Positions 23,560-35,390 of a DNA stretch of 64,000 nucleotides are shown here, piece after piece. A program made the position numbers and the translations under genes. Under the pieces are notes generated by a model. It was not told the origin of the DNA, did not search any database, and saw only the letters and a program-made list of their open reading frames with translations. Numbering within the stretch: position 1 is the stretch's first letter; every line of letters starts with the position of its first letter. The DNA is from Apostichopus japonicus (lineage: Eukaryota; Echinodermata; Holothuroidea; Aspidochirotida; Stichopodidae), in contig NC_092574.1 in assembly GCF_037975245.1 (NCBI RefSeq), positions 3,629,001 to 3,693,000 of the forward strand, read 5' to 3'.

Positions 23560-24330
23560 CGTTCCAGTAAACCAATGGTGCACCAATGCACCATGTCCAT
23601 AAGAAAAAACTCCTCGTTCGAGAAGGCTAACCTCACTATTTAAGAGCTCCAATTCACGTAATGGTGGAGTCGCAAAGTACCCCAGGATTTCCTTGAGCAA
23701 GAGCTGGGGTTTTCTTCTGCAACATGTGTGGACTGGTCTTATTTTGCCAGAAAGGTCTGCGAAGCCGTAGCAATGAGCACCAGTTCACAGATAGGTGGAA
23801 GCGGCATACATGTAGAGATCGATGAAAGCAAGTTTGGAAATGGAAGTATAATAGGGGAAGAATCCAAGACGGACAGTGGGTTTTTGGAGGCCGAGAGGTG
23901 GAAGAAGGGCAAAATGTTATGGTGCCAGTTGAGAAAAGGGATGAGACCACCCTTCTTACACTCAGGCCGAGAGGTGGAAGAAGGGCAAAATGTTATGGTG
24001 CCAGTTGAGAAAAGGGATGAGACCACCCTTCTTACACTCATAAAAAAATGGATAAGGCCAGGTTCAATCATCCACAGCAACTGCTGGAAGGCCTATGATT
24101 GCCTCAGTAAAGAGGGCTATACTCATCTGAAGGTCAATCATTCTGTTGAATTTGTCAACGCAGAAACAGGAGCCTGTACGAACCATATTGAGAATGAATG
24201 GCTGCACGCTAAAAAAAGTTGACCAGCATATGGAACAAAACATTCACATATGAATGGCTACTTGGCAGAACATTTGTGGCATTCTAAAGTAAAGCATGAA
24301 GGTCAGGACCATTTCATTCAGTTCCTGTAT
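23560..24330 (+). pseudogene. Merlin/IS1016-type (ISXO2-like) transposase remnant
   Basis: The translation matches the DDE domain of the IS1595/ISXO2 group: VEIDESKFG (first Asp), IIHSNCWKAYDCL (second acidic position), GYTHLKVNHSVEFVN and NHIENEW (Glu). The second catalytic Asp is Asn here, so the copy is catalytically dead. Upstream, 23600-23720, fragments of the N-terminal half are recognisable in shifted frames with stops. A one-base deletion near 23840 throws the frame, and a 76-bp duplication (23889-24040) brings it back. A stop follows at 24222, but related sequence (YLAEHLWHSKV) continues to about 24330. Merlin-type elements make 8-bp target duplications; I could not define the ends. 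Confidence 0.85.
23889..24040 (+). repeat. Exact 76-bp tandem duplication in transposase
   Basis: 23889-23964 and 23965-24040 are identical, beginning GGCCGAGAGGTGGAAGAAGG. As 76 is 1 modulo 3, the duplication changes the reading frame and compensates an upstream one-base loss. Confidence 0.98.
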
Positions 24331-24611
24331 TCCGTTTCCGAGTCTTCAGTTTACAGTAGCACATTTAATTCATTTGGCTCATATATATCATTTGGAACTC
24401 TACCCCTTAATTCATTCAAGCGAATCATTCACGCGGCGCACCTATTCACTGACTGTAATTCTATTGATTTGGGAGGCTGCTATTGACAGAAACCAAGCTG
24501 ATGCGAACGAACACGTTCAGCCGGATTATACAGTTGTTATTCTGCCGATTCGAAGTAAGCTTTCCTATTAATATGGTACGGATTCTAAAGTCAGGCCCAA
24601 TACAATTAGTA

Positions 24612-25190
24612 CTAGTAGTAGTATAGTAATGGCTTCATAATTGACGCACCTTCATAATTGAAGCACCTTCAAATATTTCTAGCGATGATACAGCAGGCAA
24701 ACTAAACTTTTTGCAGTCAAGCAGAAATACATTTTAATGAGTTTAAATCCATTTCAGCTATTTGTTGGCCAAATTGTGTTTTTTTAAAGCTTTTAACACC
24801 CTCTCCCCAGTTTTGCACGTTTTTTGGGCATTTGGAAATCTTACACCCACAATAACCAACATTACCTCGATATGATAACACTACTCTCTGGGACCTGACC
24901 TGTCTGAGCTAAGAAGCTCAGAGCATAGCAAACAGCATCCAAAGTCAATGGATGTGTACTAAGGCCTACACTACAGTTAGCTTATCAACGAATGTGACAA
25001 TTTAGGGGTATGGAAGAACTTGACACGGCAGACATTTTGTGGTCAAATTTTGCTCAATTGTACATTGTGTAGGCACAGAACAATAAATATTTTGAAATCA
25101 TTGGATTTCTGAGGAACTACAAAAATGAAAAACGCATAAAGTTGAGTGATTTAATTTTTCCTTGATAGACAAATGATTGATCAGATCCTT
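24612..25190 (+). repeat. Dispersed repeat, inverted copy of 1.3-1.9 kb
   Basis: Reverse-complement match to 1313-1925. It begins within about 300 bp of the transposase remnant, so it may be the 3' part of that transposon or a neighbour. Confidence 0.8.
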
Positions 25191-25456
25191 AACTGCGTCA
25201 GTTATGAGCGAACCATGCTACAGTTCTAAACTTAGATGTCTTTTCACTCCAAATGTATAAATATATATGTGATTACACATGTAACAATGTCTAAGCAGGT
25301 GTGAATTTTTTGAAAAATGACAACTTAAAACTAAGTGTGACTTTGGACTAACATGGATCTGTGAGTATTTGAATTTGTATTTCAACAAACCATGACAGCT
25401 AGTACAGTATGTCATCTTGTTGGCCCAACAGTTTTAATCCATATTTTAACTTCCAG

Positions 25457-25606
25457 GTTTCATGTAAACAGGACAGGGGAGGACCCCCAACCACCAGGGC
25501 GTAGGCACCCCACGAAGAGGCTTAAACGTGGTCGCCCTGCAAAGGCGTATAAAATGAAGATCGTCGCTTTGTCAGATCCCAAAGAAACAACAAAGCCTTC
25601 TTCATG
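25457..25606 (+). CDS. Gene 2 exon 2, AT-hook-like
   Basis: Acceptor AACTTCCAG and donor TCATG|GTAAGC. Only one frame is open across the exon, and it takes phase 2 from exon 1 and leaves in phase 2. The peptide is very basic with KRLKRGRPAKAYKMK. The RGRPAK core matches the AT-hook (GRP) motif that binds the minor groove of AT-rich DNA, so a nuclear or chromatin association is possible. A single basic GRP motif can also occur by chance. Confidence 0.7.
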
Positions 25607-26237
25607 GTAAGCACTGAATGGTTGTCCAATGCTGGCTTAGGTTTGTTAAAATTAATCTTCAGAATTCTATGCAACTTGGACAACAGTTGTGAACAGTTTT
25701 AATGTGGGTAGTGATAGAACATTATATTTAGTTCTTGTGGTCAAAAGTTAAAACTTTCAAATTATAGTAACTAAGCAACCATAAGTTGGAATTTCTTCAA
25801 AGTTGGTATGGTATCAATATTGGAAGTATTTAACAAAATAACGTTATAATGATGTCTTTAGCTTTGAGAAATACTAGTCTACTTTCAAATTCAAAATGAC
25901 TTATCCAGAAGATATATCATTTCATGTTCTGTCATAATGAACTGGTTTGCTCATTAAAACAAAATTGTAACCTTTACCAGAATATTCTATACAACTAAAC
26001 AGGTGACCTTCTTTCACAAATACTAAACCTTTTCAAAGGTATAAACCGCAGCACCTTTTCAATCCATTATAGACAGAAACTTGCTGTAGAAACCTTACAT
26101 GAATGTACAATATTGATGCATTTCTTATTTTTTATTTTTTTCCTCTTCCAATATCATGTAGTTTGCTATTTCTTCAACCCCAATGCCCTCCTCCAATGGC
26201 ACCATGTAAAGTTTTCTATTTCTTTCATCTATGACAG

Positions 26238-26498
26238 AAATTTCAATGATACATTATCTTCAGACCATCTGCCAAGAGAATGCACCATACCAGCTCATCT
26301 GGATATCAATGAGTTCAAACAGTTTCTGTGGGGGCAGTTTCCATCTGGAATGAGTTGGACCTTACATTCACAAGGGCCAATGCGAAGGGGGACTTAATTG
26401 ATCTTACTGAGGGGAGCACCTGCCCAGCAGAAATGAAAGATTGCAGCAGACATTGGTTATATGTTCTGCCAATATCTGTACCATCCATATATTCAGAA
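26238..26498 (+). CDS. Gene 2 exon 3 with apparent frameshift
   Basis: Strong acceptor (TTTCATCTATGACAG) and ideal donor (TCAGAA|GTAAGT). The first part reads HLDINEFKQFLWGQFPSG, then coding character moves to another frame, NELDLTFTRANAKGDLIDL through HWLYVLPISVPSIYSE. The switch is near 26350 and equals one missing base; with it restored the exon would end in phase 0 as the next exons require. The pattern (FKxFLxxxFP ... FTR ... LYVLP) resembles a region preceding the UBX part in related HECT proteins. With phase 2 from exon 2, the first codon would be TGA, so either the junction or the sequence is off. Confidence 0.6.
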
Positions 26499-27589
26499 GT
26501 AAGTATGCTTCAAGTTCTAACCAATTATCAACGTTCCAAAATATAGTTGAACAATTCCATGAACATGAATGTGGTGGTGGGAACTGGTGTTCCCTGGTTC
26601 AATTTTTAACCTGTTTGATTCATAGAACCCTGTCGTAGATGATCATTACTTTATCAAATCTTATTTACATGACACAGTGACAATACTAATACCATGATAT
26701 TTATAGTGATCATGCACTTATGACCATTAAAATTCCATACTCTTTTGGTATGTAGTACTTGATACACATGAACCAGACTTTCCATAGTATTCTAGTGACT
26801 ACATATTTGTGTCTGTTGAGTTGTGTATGTTTTAATGACACTGTTACTTTTCCATCATAGACCATTTGTTGGGTATGATCAAGGACCCTCAATGGTGCAG
26901 ATTGCTTGATGGCCAGCAAGATGAGGAATTTAATGAGTCCTTTGCTGCAAACAGAAACTAGGTTTTGATTTCTTAATCTATCTTCCATGGTCATGAAATG
27001 ACTTCAGTGTAAAAATAAGCCTGCACTGTTTGCTGAGATACTTTTGTAACACACTGGCACTAGCAATGTGTCCTTGAGCTGTTGGACCACTGGTTCATTG
27101 TTGAAAAACTTTCCACTGTTAGCAAAATCAATTTTGGGCTGATATACAGCAGATTTTTAACTTCCTGAGAATATAGGGGAGGGTCAGAGGTGACATAAAG
27201 CATTAGACCAGGGTGCAACAGTTCCAATTTTTGTTGTTGAATGTCAACATTCAGATTCATTGTTCCTAAACCCTGAATGTAGACTCTTTAATTGTGGTCA
27301 GCTTTTAGATTAATTTGCAAAACCATTTCAATGTACAATGCAATTTTGTTGGAAATGAAGGAAATCATCAAGAAGATAACATGGTTATTGACTACCAATC
27401 AGTAGTAAAAGAGAATTTTTGGAACCCAAAGGTTGCATAGTATCAATTAAAAGTATTCTCTCAGCTAGGAAATTTTTAGATGGCGGGCCAATTTCAAAGG
27501 TTTCGCTGGTACACCGTTACTCCACCCTCTGACTTGATCACGTGATACGGTATATATAATATACTGCCACTGTACAGTGTATATCTTGT
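26499..27589. other. Intron, nothing recognised
   Basis: No gene supported. Around 26980-27045 a segment with CCATGGTCATGAAATGAC and AGCCTGCACTG also occurs at about 9150-9210, so a small dispersed repeat is present. Confidence 0.5.
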
Positions 27590-27860
27590 ATTCTGTGGTT
27601 CTCCAAAGAAACGGCCATATCCGGACACTAAATGCAGGTCGGGCCGGTGGAAGGCCCAAGTTGCTTTATTGTGAGTCCAGATGCCAAAAGCAAGTGAGTG
27701 AAAAAGGGGCAGAGAAATGCAGGCATCAAAAGTGTACTTGAGCTGGTGCAACGTGGACGATCTACTGGAAGAGAGATTGGGGATCGACAAAATGACCAAT
27801 GCTACCTTCTCGGAGCATTTACTGGCAGTTCATACTTGTACAAGAAGGTTGGCAGCAAAT
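27590..27860 (+). pseudogene. Broken coding-like segment, unrecognised
   Basis: Coding character appears in three successive frames: SPKKRPYPDTKCRSGRWKAQ, then RCQKQVSEKGAEKCRHQK, then VYLSWCNVDDLLEERLGIDK and MTNATFSEHLLAVH. A TATA-like GGTATATATAATATACTG lies about 45 bp upstream. This looks like the first exon of an old transposon-derived or host gene broken by two frameshifts. I do not recognise the family. Confidence 0.4.
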
Positions 27861-29939
27861 TATGCTATTACGACTAACGTTTTGTTACTATTTAGGCTAA
27901 AGTATACTGTTTACCGGCTGAAGGGTTTGGTCTACTGTAGGCTTCCTTGTTATATTGTTCAATAGATCATGCTAGCTATACCTACTTAGGAGTAGCTAGG
28001 CCGACAAACTAAGGCAACTAATACACCGGCATGGGCTAGTAGTACTGCAGTCTAGGCTAGGCTACTTACTGTAGCCTAGCCTAGTTCGAACATTTTTATG
28101 AAGTATTATTTATGCTTTTCTACATATATTCGCCTAGTAAGCATTATCAGTATGGAACACTGGGGTATCATATGTGTTTGGTTTATGATTCGGTAGCTTT
28201 GCAAATATGAATAGGCCTTAGCCTACATCAGTATAATATGGACATGGATTGGTAGGGAGATCTACCCACAAGAAAATAAAAAATTAAACTTGAAACAAAT
28301 GCAACTTCTCATGAGCGGAGCAATAGCAAAAGTAGAACTAGCCTAAAGTAACTGTTTGCTACTCCAAGATGAATTAAGTTCTAAGGCACTGGGCTCTTTT
28401 TACTTTTTAAAGTCTAATATGCATAGGCTAGGGTTTTTACTTTGCTTCAATTGCTTGTCAATCTGTATAGCCACTTTAGCTGTGGATGATTCTTCACTTG
28501 CAAAGAAAAAATGTAGGCATTAAAACTCTTTCTATCCCAAAAAAGAGTATTGCCTAATACCCCCAACTTGGTAGTAACTTTAAAAATGGTAGCGGCTACC
28601 TCATTTCCTGGTAATGTAGTGTAAAGTGATATAAGTAAGTTTTCCAAATGGAAGTCAAAACTAAAAAGCCTTCTCAGAAAGAAGCTTCATTAGCTCTACA
28701 GGCTCCTTTGTTGAATTAGTGAAGGATAGTAAATACTGTTCACATATTTATGCATTCATAACATGATAGTTTGCTATCATCGTTGTTTAATCAGAAAATC
28801 AAGGACAACATAAGCAAATCAAAGTCACCAATAATTATGAATGCCACCATTTTATGTTCGACAACATTTATCACATTTAATTTAAAGGATACACCATGAT
28901 ATTTAGTTACATGGTACAGTATTCTGCAATTAGTCTTATAATCTACTCAACCTAAGATGTAATACTAAACTACTAATCTACCATTAAGTGTGCTGGGTCT
29001 ATTATATTCTTCTCATATTGTTCCAATAATTTATGTGGTTACCATGGTGATTGTGTGTACTATTTAAGTCAAATATTGCACAATGCAGTAGAAACATTGT
29101 CTAGTGGATTACTCAATTCTCAGTGTTGGTTGAACTGACAGATTATGGATCGTTCTAATGGACTTATCTGTTTAACTCCAAATAGGAGTGAATCATTATT
29201 TCTCCTTTGTATTTTTTAATCTATTTTGATTATAAAAGGACTATCAGGATTGCAGATGCCAATAATGCACAGGTCTAGCAATTTTATGACGCACCCTCCG
29301 ACCCCTGGAATAGGTTAAGTTAAACTTAAGTTTGAACATTGATTCACCCCTGCATCATAGTAAAATTGACACATCATTGTATGTCATTGACATACACCAA
29401 ATTAACATTTAGACTGATTGTTTGCTGACCATGATGGACTCTTCATGGCACATTGACCCACACTGACGCACATATTGTAGTTGTAATGACGCATCAAATG
29501 TATGCTTTGAAGGACCCCTTAGTTACACAATTCATCGGACATGACACACCATTCTGGGGGGGTTGTTGAGTCCGTGTTACAATAATTGATAATTTCATCA
29601 TGATATAGAAATTAAAGACATTTGCCAAAATATAACATTATCATAGGCTTCATAGCTCTACACAAAATCTGATCATGCAGTTCTAAAAATTGTACAAAGG
29701 GAAAGTGATACTACTGATTTGTGAGAGAACTAGAATGGTCCCCACAAAATACCATATCATGTTTCTATGTTATCTTTAGAAACTTTATTGTTCAGGGCAC
29801 ACCTTTAGAATATTCTGTAATTTTTAGTCTCGGAAATAAGCAAAGTCTAGCTATATTTTTAAAAACAAATCCCAGACGAAAATAATTCCTGGCTTTTAAG
29901 CAAGAGTCAAGAAAACTCTGGGTTTCCCTGGATATTCAA
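27861..29939. other. Intron, nothing recognised
   Basis: AT-rich intronic sequence. CTAGGCTAGGCTACTTACTG-type short repeats occur near 28050-28085. No supported coding or RNA feature. Confidence 0.5.
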
Positions 29940-30275
29940 GCTTTATTCCTGCCTCAGGTAGCCAGGATTTTGAAAGTCCAGCCTTTTCCTGGCTTCATCT
30001 AGGCTCACAAGTCCACACTAGGCAGGTAAAGTGAGGGCAATGCTATCCTGGTTAGGCAGGAAAAGCCAGGATTTTGAAAGTCCAGCCTTTTCCTGGCTTC
30101 ACCCAGCCTCACAAGTCCACAATAGGCAGGAAAAGAGTGGAATGCTGTCCTGGCTAGGCAGGAAAAGCCAGGATTTTGAAAGTCCAGCCTTTTCCTGGCT
30201 TCACCCAGCCTCACAAGTCCACAATAGGCAGGAAAAGAGTGGAATGCTGTCCTGGCTAGGCAGGAAAAGCCAAGC
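29940..30275. repeat. ~103-bp tandem repeat (CCTGGCTTTTCC family)
   Basis: Three units are marked by CCAGGATTTTGAAAGTCCAG at 29962, 30066 and 30168. The last two are nearly identical. The unit contains inverted motifs AGGAAAAG/CTTTTCCT. Related CCTGGCTTTTCCTGG sequence recurs at 31790-31985 and 33075-33185. Frames on both strands are repeat translation. Confidence 0.95.
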
Positions 30276-30609
30276 TTGCCTTTAATTAACCCAGTATTAG
30301 CTAGTTGTAAGATGGTCAGCTCTTACATAAAGTTTTCTTTTGTACCATAGTTTTACTTGTTTATTAGTGCACTGTGCAGAGGGCTATACATTTGTACAGT
30401 ATATTTGTATGTTGTCTTGTGGTAGGGGGATAAAGCCATCTCTCTTCTGGGTTGCTAAGCAACTATCTTTGTTCTTCCTGGAAATTAGCCCTCACAGGAA
30501 ATGGGGTCTGTGTATATATATTATAGGAACAAAGGAGTTTTGTGAGGGTGTAGGGAGTTAGGCAGTTGGCCATGAGTTCTGGAGCAAGACAGTTGCAAAA
30601 GAAGAGAAA

Positions 30610-31260
30610 TATAGTTTTAATGCTGGATAGTTTGTTTTAAACCTTAATTTACAAAATCAAGTTACTGTAGTCCTTCTTATTTTATGGAAGGAGTGATATT
30701 CACCTGACAGTCTGGCACGCTATTTACTATAGAGGACATTATTTACTATAAAGCGATAGTATTTACTTAGAGGATATTATCTTACCATAAAGGATATTCC
30801 GGGACACCATTTGTTATAACTGAAATATAGGTTTAATGCTGGATAGTTTGTTTTTAAACCTTAATTTACAAAATCATGGAAGGAGTGATATTCACCTGAC
30901 AGTCTGGCACGCTATTTACTATAGAGGACATTACTGTATTTACTATAAAGGATATTATTTAGTTAGAGGATATTATCTTACCATAAAGGATATTCCTGGA
31001 CACCATTTGTTATAACTGAAATATAGTTTTAATGCTGGATAGTTTGTTTTAAACTTTAATTTACAAAATCAAGTTACTGTAGTCCTTATTATTTTATGGA
31101 AGGAGTGATATTCACCTGACAGTCTGGCACGCTATTTACTATAGAGGATATTATTTACTAATTTACTATAAAGGATATTATTTACTTAGAGGATATTATT
31201 TTACCATAAAGGATATTCGGGGACACCATTTGTTATAACCGACATTATTTTACTGAAGGA
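30610..31260. repeat. ~200-bp tandem repeat with GGATATTA sub-repeats
   Basis: TGCTGGATAGTTTGTTTT recurs at 30621, 30837 and 31033 (216 and 196 bp apart), each followed by GGAAGGAGTGATATTCACCTG and CTGGCACGCTATTTACTATA. Within each unit, GAGGATATTAT(C/T)TTACCATAAAGGAT forms shorter internal repeats. Confidence 0.95.
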
Positions 31261-32021
31261 TACCCTGGGACACTATTGCTTATTAATTAAAGGATACTAT
31301 TTTGTTGGGATCGGATATTTATCATACAATTTATTCTGTTCAACTATACTAATGTCGTGGAAGATCTGATGTCGAGGAAGATCTGTACCTGATGTCACCA
31401 GCATGCCAACTCACCAGAACAGATTTATAAATTAAGTGTATTTACTTTAACATTTGGGTGCACCTCACGACTCTAAGTTGTTTTATTTAATTCTTTGGCT
31501 GGGCCCAGATCAGCTGTATATTGTTTGTTATTCATAACTATAATTTATTTTGATCTAATCCAGTTGAGTTTTCCATTTTTATGTGTCTTGTTCTGTGTTT
31601 GGTCATCACACCAAACCCAGAGTTCTCTGATCAAGAACAAACATTTATTTTCAGTCGCTAACACCCTAACAGATACATATAATTCATGATTTTAAAGTTA
31701 TGAAAATTTCCTATACCAAAAACACACTAACCTCCTATAAGCTAAAAGTTACTGCCTACCTAAGCCAGCAAGATAATTTATATAGGGTAAGCATGGACAC
31801 CTGGCTTTTCCAGGGTAATCCTGGGTATGTATACCTGGCTTTTCCTGGCTCCTCACTGACATAAACAGGGACCTGGCTTTTCTGGGGTAATCCTGGGTGT
31901 GCATACCAGGCTTTTCCTGGTTTTTCCTGGCTCTTCACTCACACACTAGAGACCTGGCTTTTCTGGGGTAAACCTGGGTTAACCATCCCAGCCTTGTCCG
32001 GCCTTAACCTGGCTCTAAATA

Positions 32022-33056
32022 CATAGGCGTAGGAGCCTCATTTGATTTGGGGGGGCTGTAACGACTTGCCCGAAAAATAAAACCAAATTTTTTTTCGCGC
32101 GCTCCGCGCGCGTTCCACATGTTAATGTGCATATCATATAGGCATCCCTCAGTTATTACATCACCTGCCAATAACATTAAATCATTTTCCGTGTTATTAC
32201 CCTTCCATATTGGTTAGAATTATTGGGGAAGTCGTTACAACAATGATAATAATAATAATATAAGTTTAACCATTGAAAAACACATTGCAAATTCTTCATC
32301 ATTCACTAGGTGCCAGTAGCGGAGCTAGGGGGCATTGGTCGGGGGGGGGGGAGAATGGTCTGTAGGGGCGCTTTTGACACTATCTAAGCGGAGCGCCACC
32401 ACAAGTTGGCGCGGATCGTACATAAATTTTTTGAGTAAAGTTACTCCCTAGATCGCCGGAAATGACCCTTTCCGGGCCTTGCTAATTTGCAGATAAACGA
32501 AGAATAAATAGGTGTCATCGCCATTTGTCAGAAAATTGCACCAACAAAATGTGACAAATGTCAATAGGTATTTGAGAGCGCAATAAAAAAGTCAATAATC
32601 GCGAATAAGTAAAAAGTGGTAAAAAGCTGAAAGGGCGCCAGCAGTCAATTTGAGTCCGTCAGGGGGGCATCCGCCCCCTTTGACTATATGGACGCTCCGC
32701 CACTGGTAGGTGCACGCAAAATTCTCAGCATATTGCCCAAATTTTCACCAAACAAAATTGGAAAAAAATGCAAATTATTATTCTTTCAGTAGGTGCCCGA
32801 AAAAATTCTCAGCATATTGCCCGAATTTTCACCAAAATATTGAAAAACACATTGCAAATTATCATTCTTTCAGTAGATGCCCGAATAATTCTCAGCATAT
32901 TGCCAAATTTTCACCAAAAAAAATGAAAAACACATTGCAAATTATTATTCTTCCAGTTGGTGCCCGAAAAATTCTAAGCATATTGCCCGAATTCTCACCA
33001 AAAAAATTGGTTGGGGGGCTGCAGCCCCCCCAGCCCCCCCGCCTCCTACGCCTATG
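32022..33056. mobile_element. hAT-like non-autonomous element 1
   Basis: Terminal inverted repeats CATAGGCGTAGGAG / CTCCTACGCCTATG with 8-bp target duplication TCTAAATA (32014-32021 and 33057-33064). The interior has no transposase. Its right part holds four ~80-bp tandem units with ATTCTCAGCATATTGCC. Another element is nested at 32314-32705. A related segment lies inverted at about 59640-59875. Confidence 0.93.
32314..32705. mobile_element. hAT-like MITE nested in element 1
   Basis: Ends CAGTAGCGGAGC and GCTCCGCCACTG, flanked by CTAGGTGC (32306-32313) and GTAGGTGC (32706-32713), a 7-of-8 match. It contains the AAGCGGAGCGCCACC internal motif shared by several elements in this window. Confidence 0.85.
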
Positions 33057-33641
33057 TCTAAATAAGTTATATAAACCAGGCTTTTCCTGTCCGAATTACC
33101 ATTTTCAGACCCAGGAATTTCCCCGGAGTTCCCTGGGTTAGATCCAGGCTTTTCCTGGCTTATATTCCAGGGTTTTCCTGCCTTAAATTCGTCTGAGAAT
33201 ATGCATCCCTGATCATCATCAAACGTTATGACATTTAGTGTATGTAAGGTAATAGTAGATAAGTTATAATGCTGCAGGTGTATACTACATAGAAATGAAA
33301 GAAATAATTGAAATTGTTGCACATCACTACTTTATGTTTGCACTAGATTAGTAAATGAACCTTTCTTGAATTGTTGCAGAGTTGACACTATACATACTGT
33401 ATATCATAAAGCAGATGTGATGAATTTATGCTGCCAATAGCAAAGTTCTGTAACTAGTAGTGTAATTACTGTACTGTGTTTGCAAAAATTGATGTGAATT
33501 GTTGACTATTTAGTAAAGGGCATAATGTGGTATTCAGTTATTTAAGTTGTAAATTATATATTTCACTTTTTGCACAGTATGCATTCTGATATATTATTAA
33601 CTTTGCAAATCCCGGTATTATTTGTCTTTTTCATTTAAAAG

Positions 33642-33782
33642 GTGAGCCCAATTAAGAGACTCGAGAGGTTGGTATGCAAACTGATCTACCAGAAAGACAA
33701 CACCAGTTCCCCAACAAAAGGCTATGCCCAACAGAGGCTGATGCAGCAATGCACTCCAGCAGCTGTACCCCATTGGAGACAG
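33642..33782 (+). CDS. Gene 2 alternative exon
   Basis: Acceptor TTTCATTTAAAAG, donor GACAG|GTAATT. Only the phase-0 frame is open, reading VSPIKRLERLVCKLIYQKDN at its start and ending VPHWRQ. Phase 0-0 fits after exon 3. It can lead either to the terminal exon at 34595 or, in phase, to the UBX exon at 40088. No domain is recognised. Confidence 0.5.
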
Positions 33783-34594
33783 GTAATTTGTTGATGTACT
33801 AGGTCTTCTGCAGTCTACTATTGTAGGACTGAATATGACTAACCGGATTTAGAACATTGGACACATTTATTCATTTATTGTATTATGTAATATTAAATGA
33901 CATAGACATATAGTGCTAAATATGGTGCTAATACAGCCACTGGAGGTCTGTAAATGCAAGGAACCCTCATAAATGTTCAAACTCCACAGTTTAATGATAA
34001 CAGTAGTATTTTTCCTTATCTCTGAAAAATAAAGACATGTACCAATCGTGTAGACTGCTACCTACCTGTCTGAAGCAGTTTGTGTTCAAACCTTGCACAT
34101 TTATTCTTTTCTTTTCTTATGTTTTGTTTTTGTTTCATGATGATGTGGCATCATTTGTACATACTTACACTGCCTAAAGATGGTTACTCTTAACTGCCTA
34201 TACTGTAGTTGTCATCTGATCAGGTTGTTATGTGCATATAGTTCATATCAGCAAAGACATTGACATTTTTGGCAAATTTTGAGTGTGAGCTATATTTCTA
34301 GTTTAACATTTGAGGGGTATCATTTAGGGGTCTATTTTCTCCCAGATTCGAACAATAATTTTTAGTCATTACAATGAGTGCAAGTTTACAATATCAGTGA
34401 ATAAACAAACATGACATTTGTGCTGGCTCCAACCCAGTTACAACCCAGTTGGCTATGAGCCTCTTTTACAATTAAAATCAAATGAATCATATCTTGGAAA
34501 ATCATTTTAATTCAATCTTCAACAATCTGTAACACTTTTGTAATCACACGAAGCCTTAAATATGTCTTTTTTGCCTTTTCATTTCACATTACAG

Positions 34595-34681
34595 ATGTAC
34601 AGTACATCCTTTAGAGGAGCAGTTACAGCACAGCGTAGTGTTATGACATGTTTTACAAGCAGATATAAGGGTTGGAACTGA
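34595..34681 (+). CDS. Possible alternative terminal exon
   Basis: Acceptor TTTCACATTACAG, phase 0, 28 codons (MYSTSFRGAVTAQRSVMTCF onward) and a TGA at 34679. Poly(A) signals follow. It fits a shorter product of the locus lacking UBX and HECT parts, or the true end of a separate gene. The peptide is unremarkable, so it could also be non-coding. Confidence 0.4.
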   Translation: MYSTSFRGAVTAQRSVMTCFTSRYKGWN

Positions 34682-34707
34682 AAGTGTTTGTGTTCGATTG
34701 TTTCATT

Positions 34708-34713
34708 AATAAA
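34708..34713 (+). promoter_or_regulatory. Candidate poly(A) signal
   Basis: AATAAA 27 nt after the TGA of the terminal exon; a second AATAAA lies at 35184-35189. Both fit transcript ends but are expected by chance in this base composition. Confidence 0.35.
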
Positions 34714-35390
34714 CGTGTGCTTCTCTACTTCTATTATGTAAGATGATTGTCATTTATCTTGTTCTCCAGTGAGAGCTAGGGATTTGCATAGTGAACGTTG
34801 TTAAAATGGATAAGGACAATTTTGAAATAGCTGATGTCAAAGCAGTTCCATAAGCTTGTTTAAATACTATACATCAAGGACACAAGAGTGGACAATGGAA
34901 GCAACAAGTATCCAGAATGTAGATATCACAAGCCTTCAAGACAATTAAACAAACTGTACTGTAACGGACAACAACCATGGTGTCTCAGTGAAATAATGTT
35001 ACTATGCTAGTGCAATGTATCATGAGAATTTATCGTTTTTATGGTGTCAAACATTGATTGTTGCATTCAGTGCGTTATGTATCTAACTCCTTTCTGTAGT
35101 ATTTAGCATTGATTTGCATGTTCATTCATAGTGTAATGTAAAGTACATAATTGATGTCATCAAAGTTACAACTGTGTCATATTAATAAACTAAATGATTG
35201 AATATTGGTTTCACTGAATACTTTATTGTATACCATGTGGCTTTCAGTGATAGCAATATCTGATCTGTTTTATTAGTGTAGTTTGTTCAGTCATACCAGT
35301 AGTTCTAATGTGACATTGATGTTGGGTTATTTACTGTTGGCACAGAATAATTTGTCCTTATTTTGTATTGTGTGAGATCAATTAAACTAA
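34714..35390. other. 3' UTR or intron, nothing recognised
   Basis: No coding frame or repeat boundary is supported. Confidence 0.5.

Larger units (their letters stand above)
31790..33185. repeat. CCTGGCTTTTCC-family repeat, split by an insertion
   Basis: ACCTGGCTTTTCTGGGGTAA-type units of about 75-80 bp run 31798-31990 and resume at 33075-33185. The gap is exactly the element at 32022-33056, which carries an 8-bp target duplication. The repeat is therefore older than the insertion. Confidence 0.85.

Noticed and set aside
29940-30275. Repetitive open frames on both strands (SQDFESPAFSWLHP-type units)
   Set aside because: They follow the ~103-bp tandem repeat. Both strands are open because the unit contains inverted motifs and few stops.
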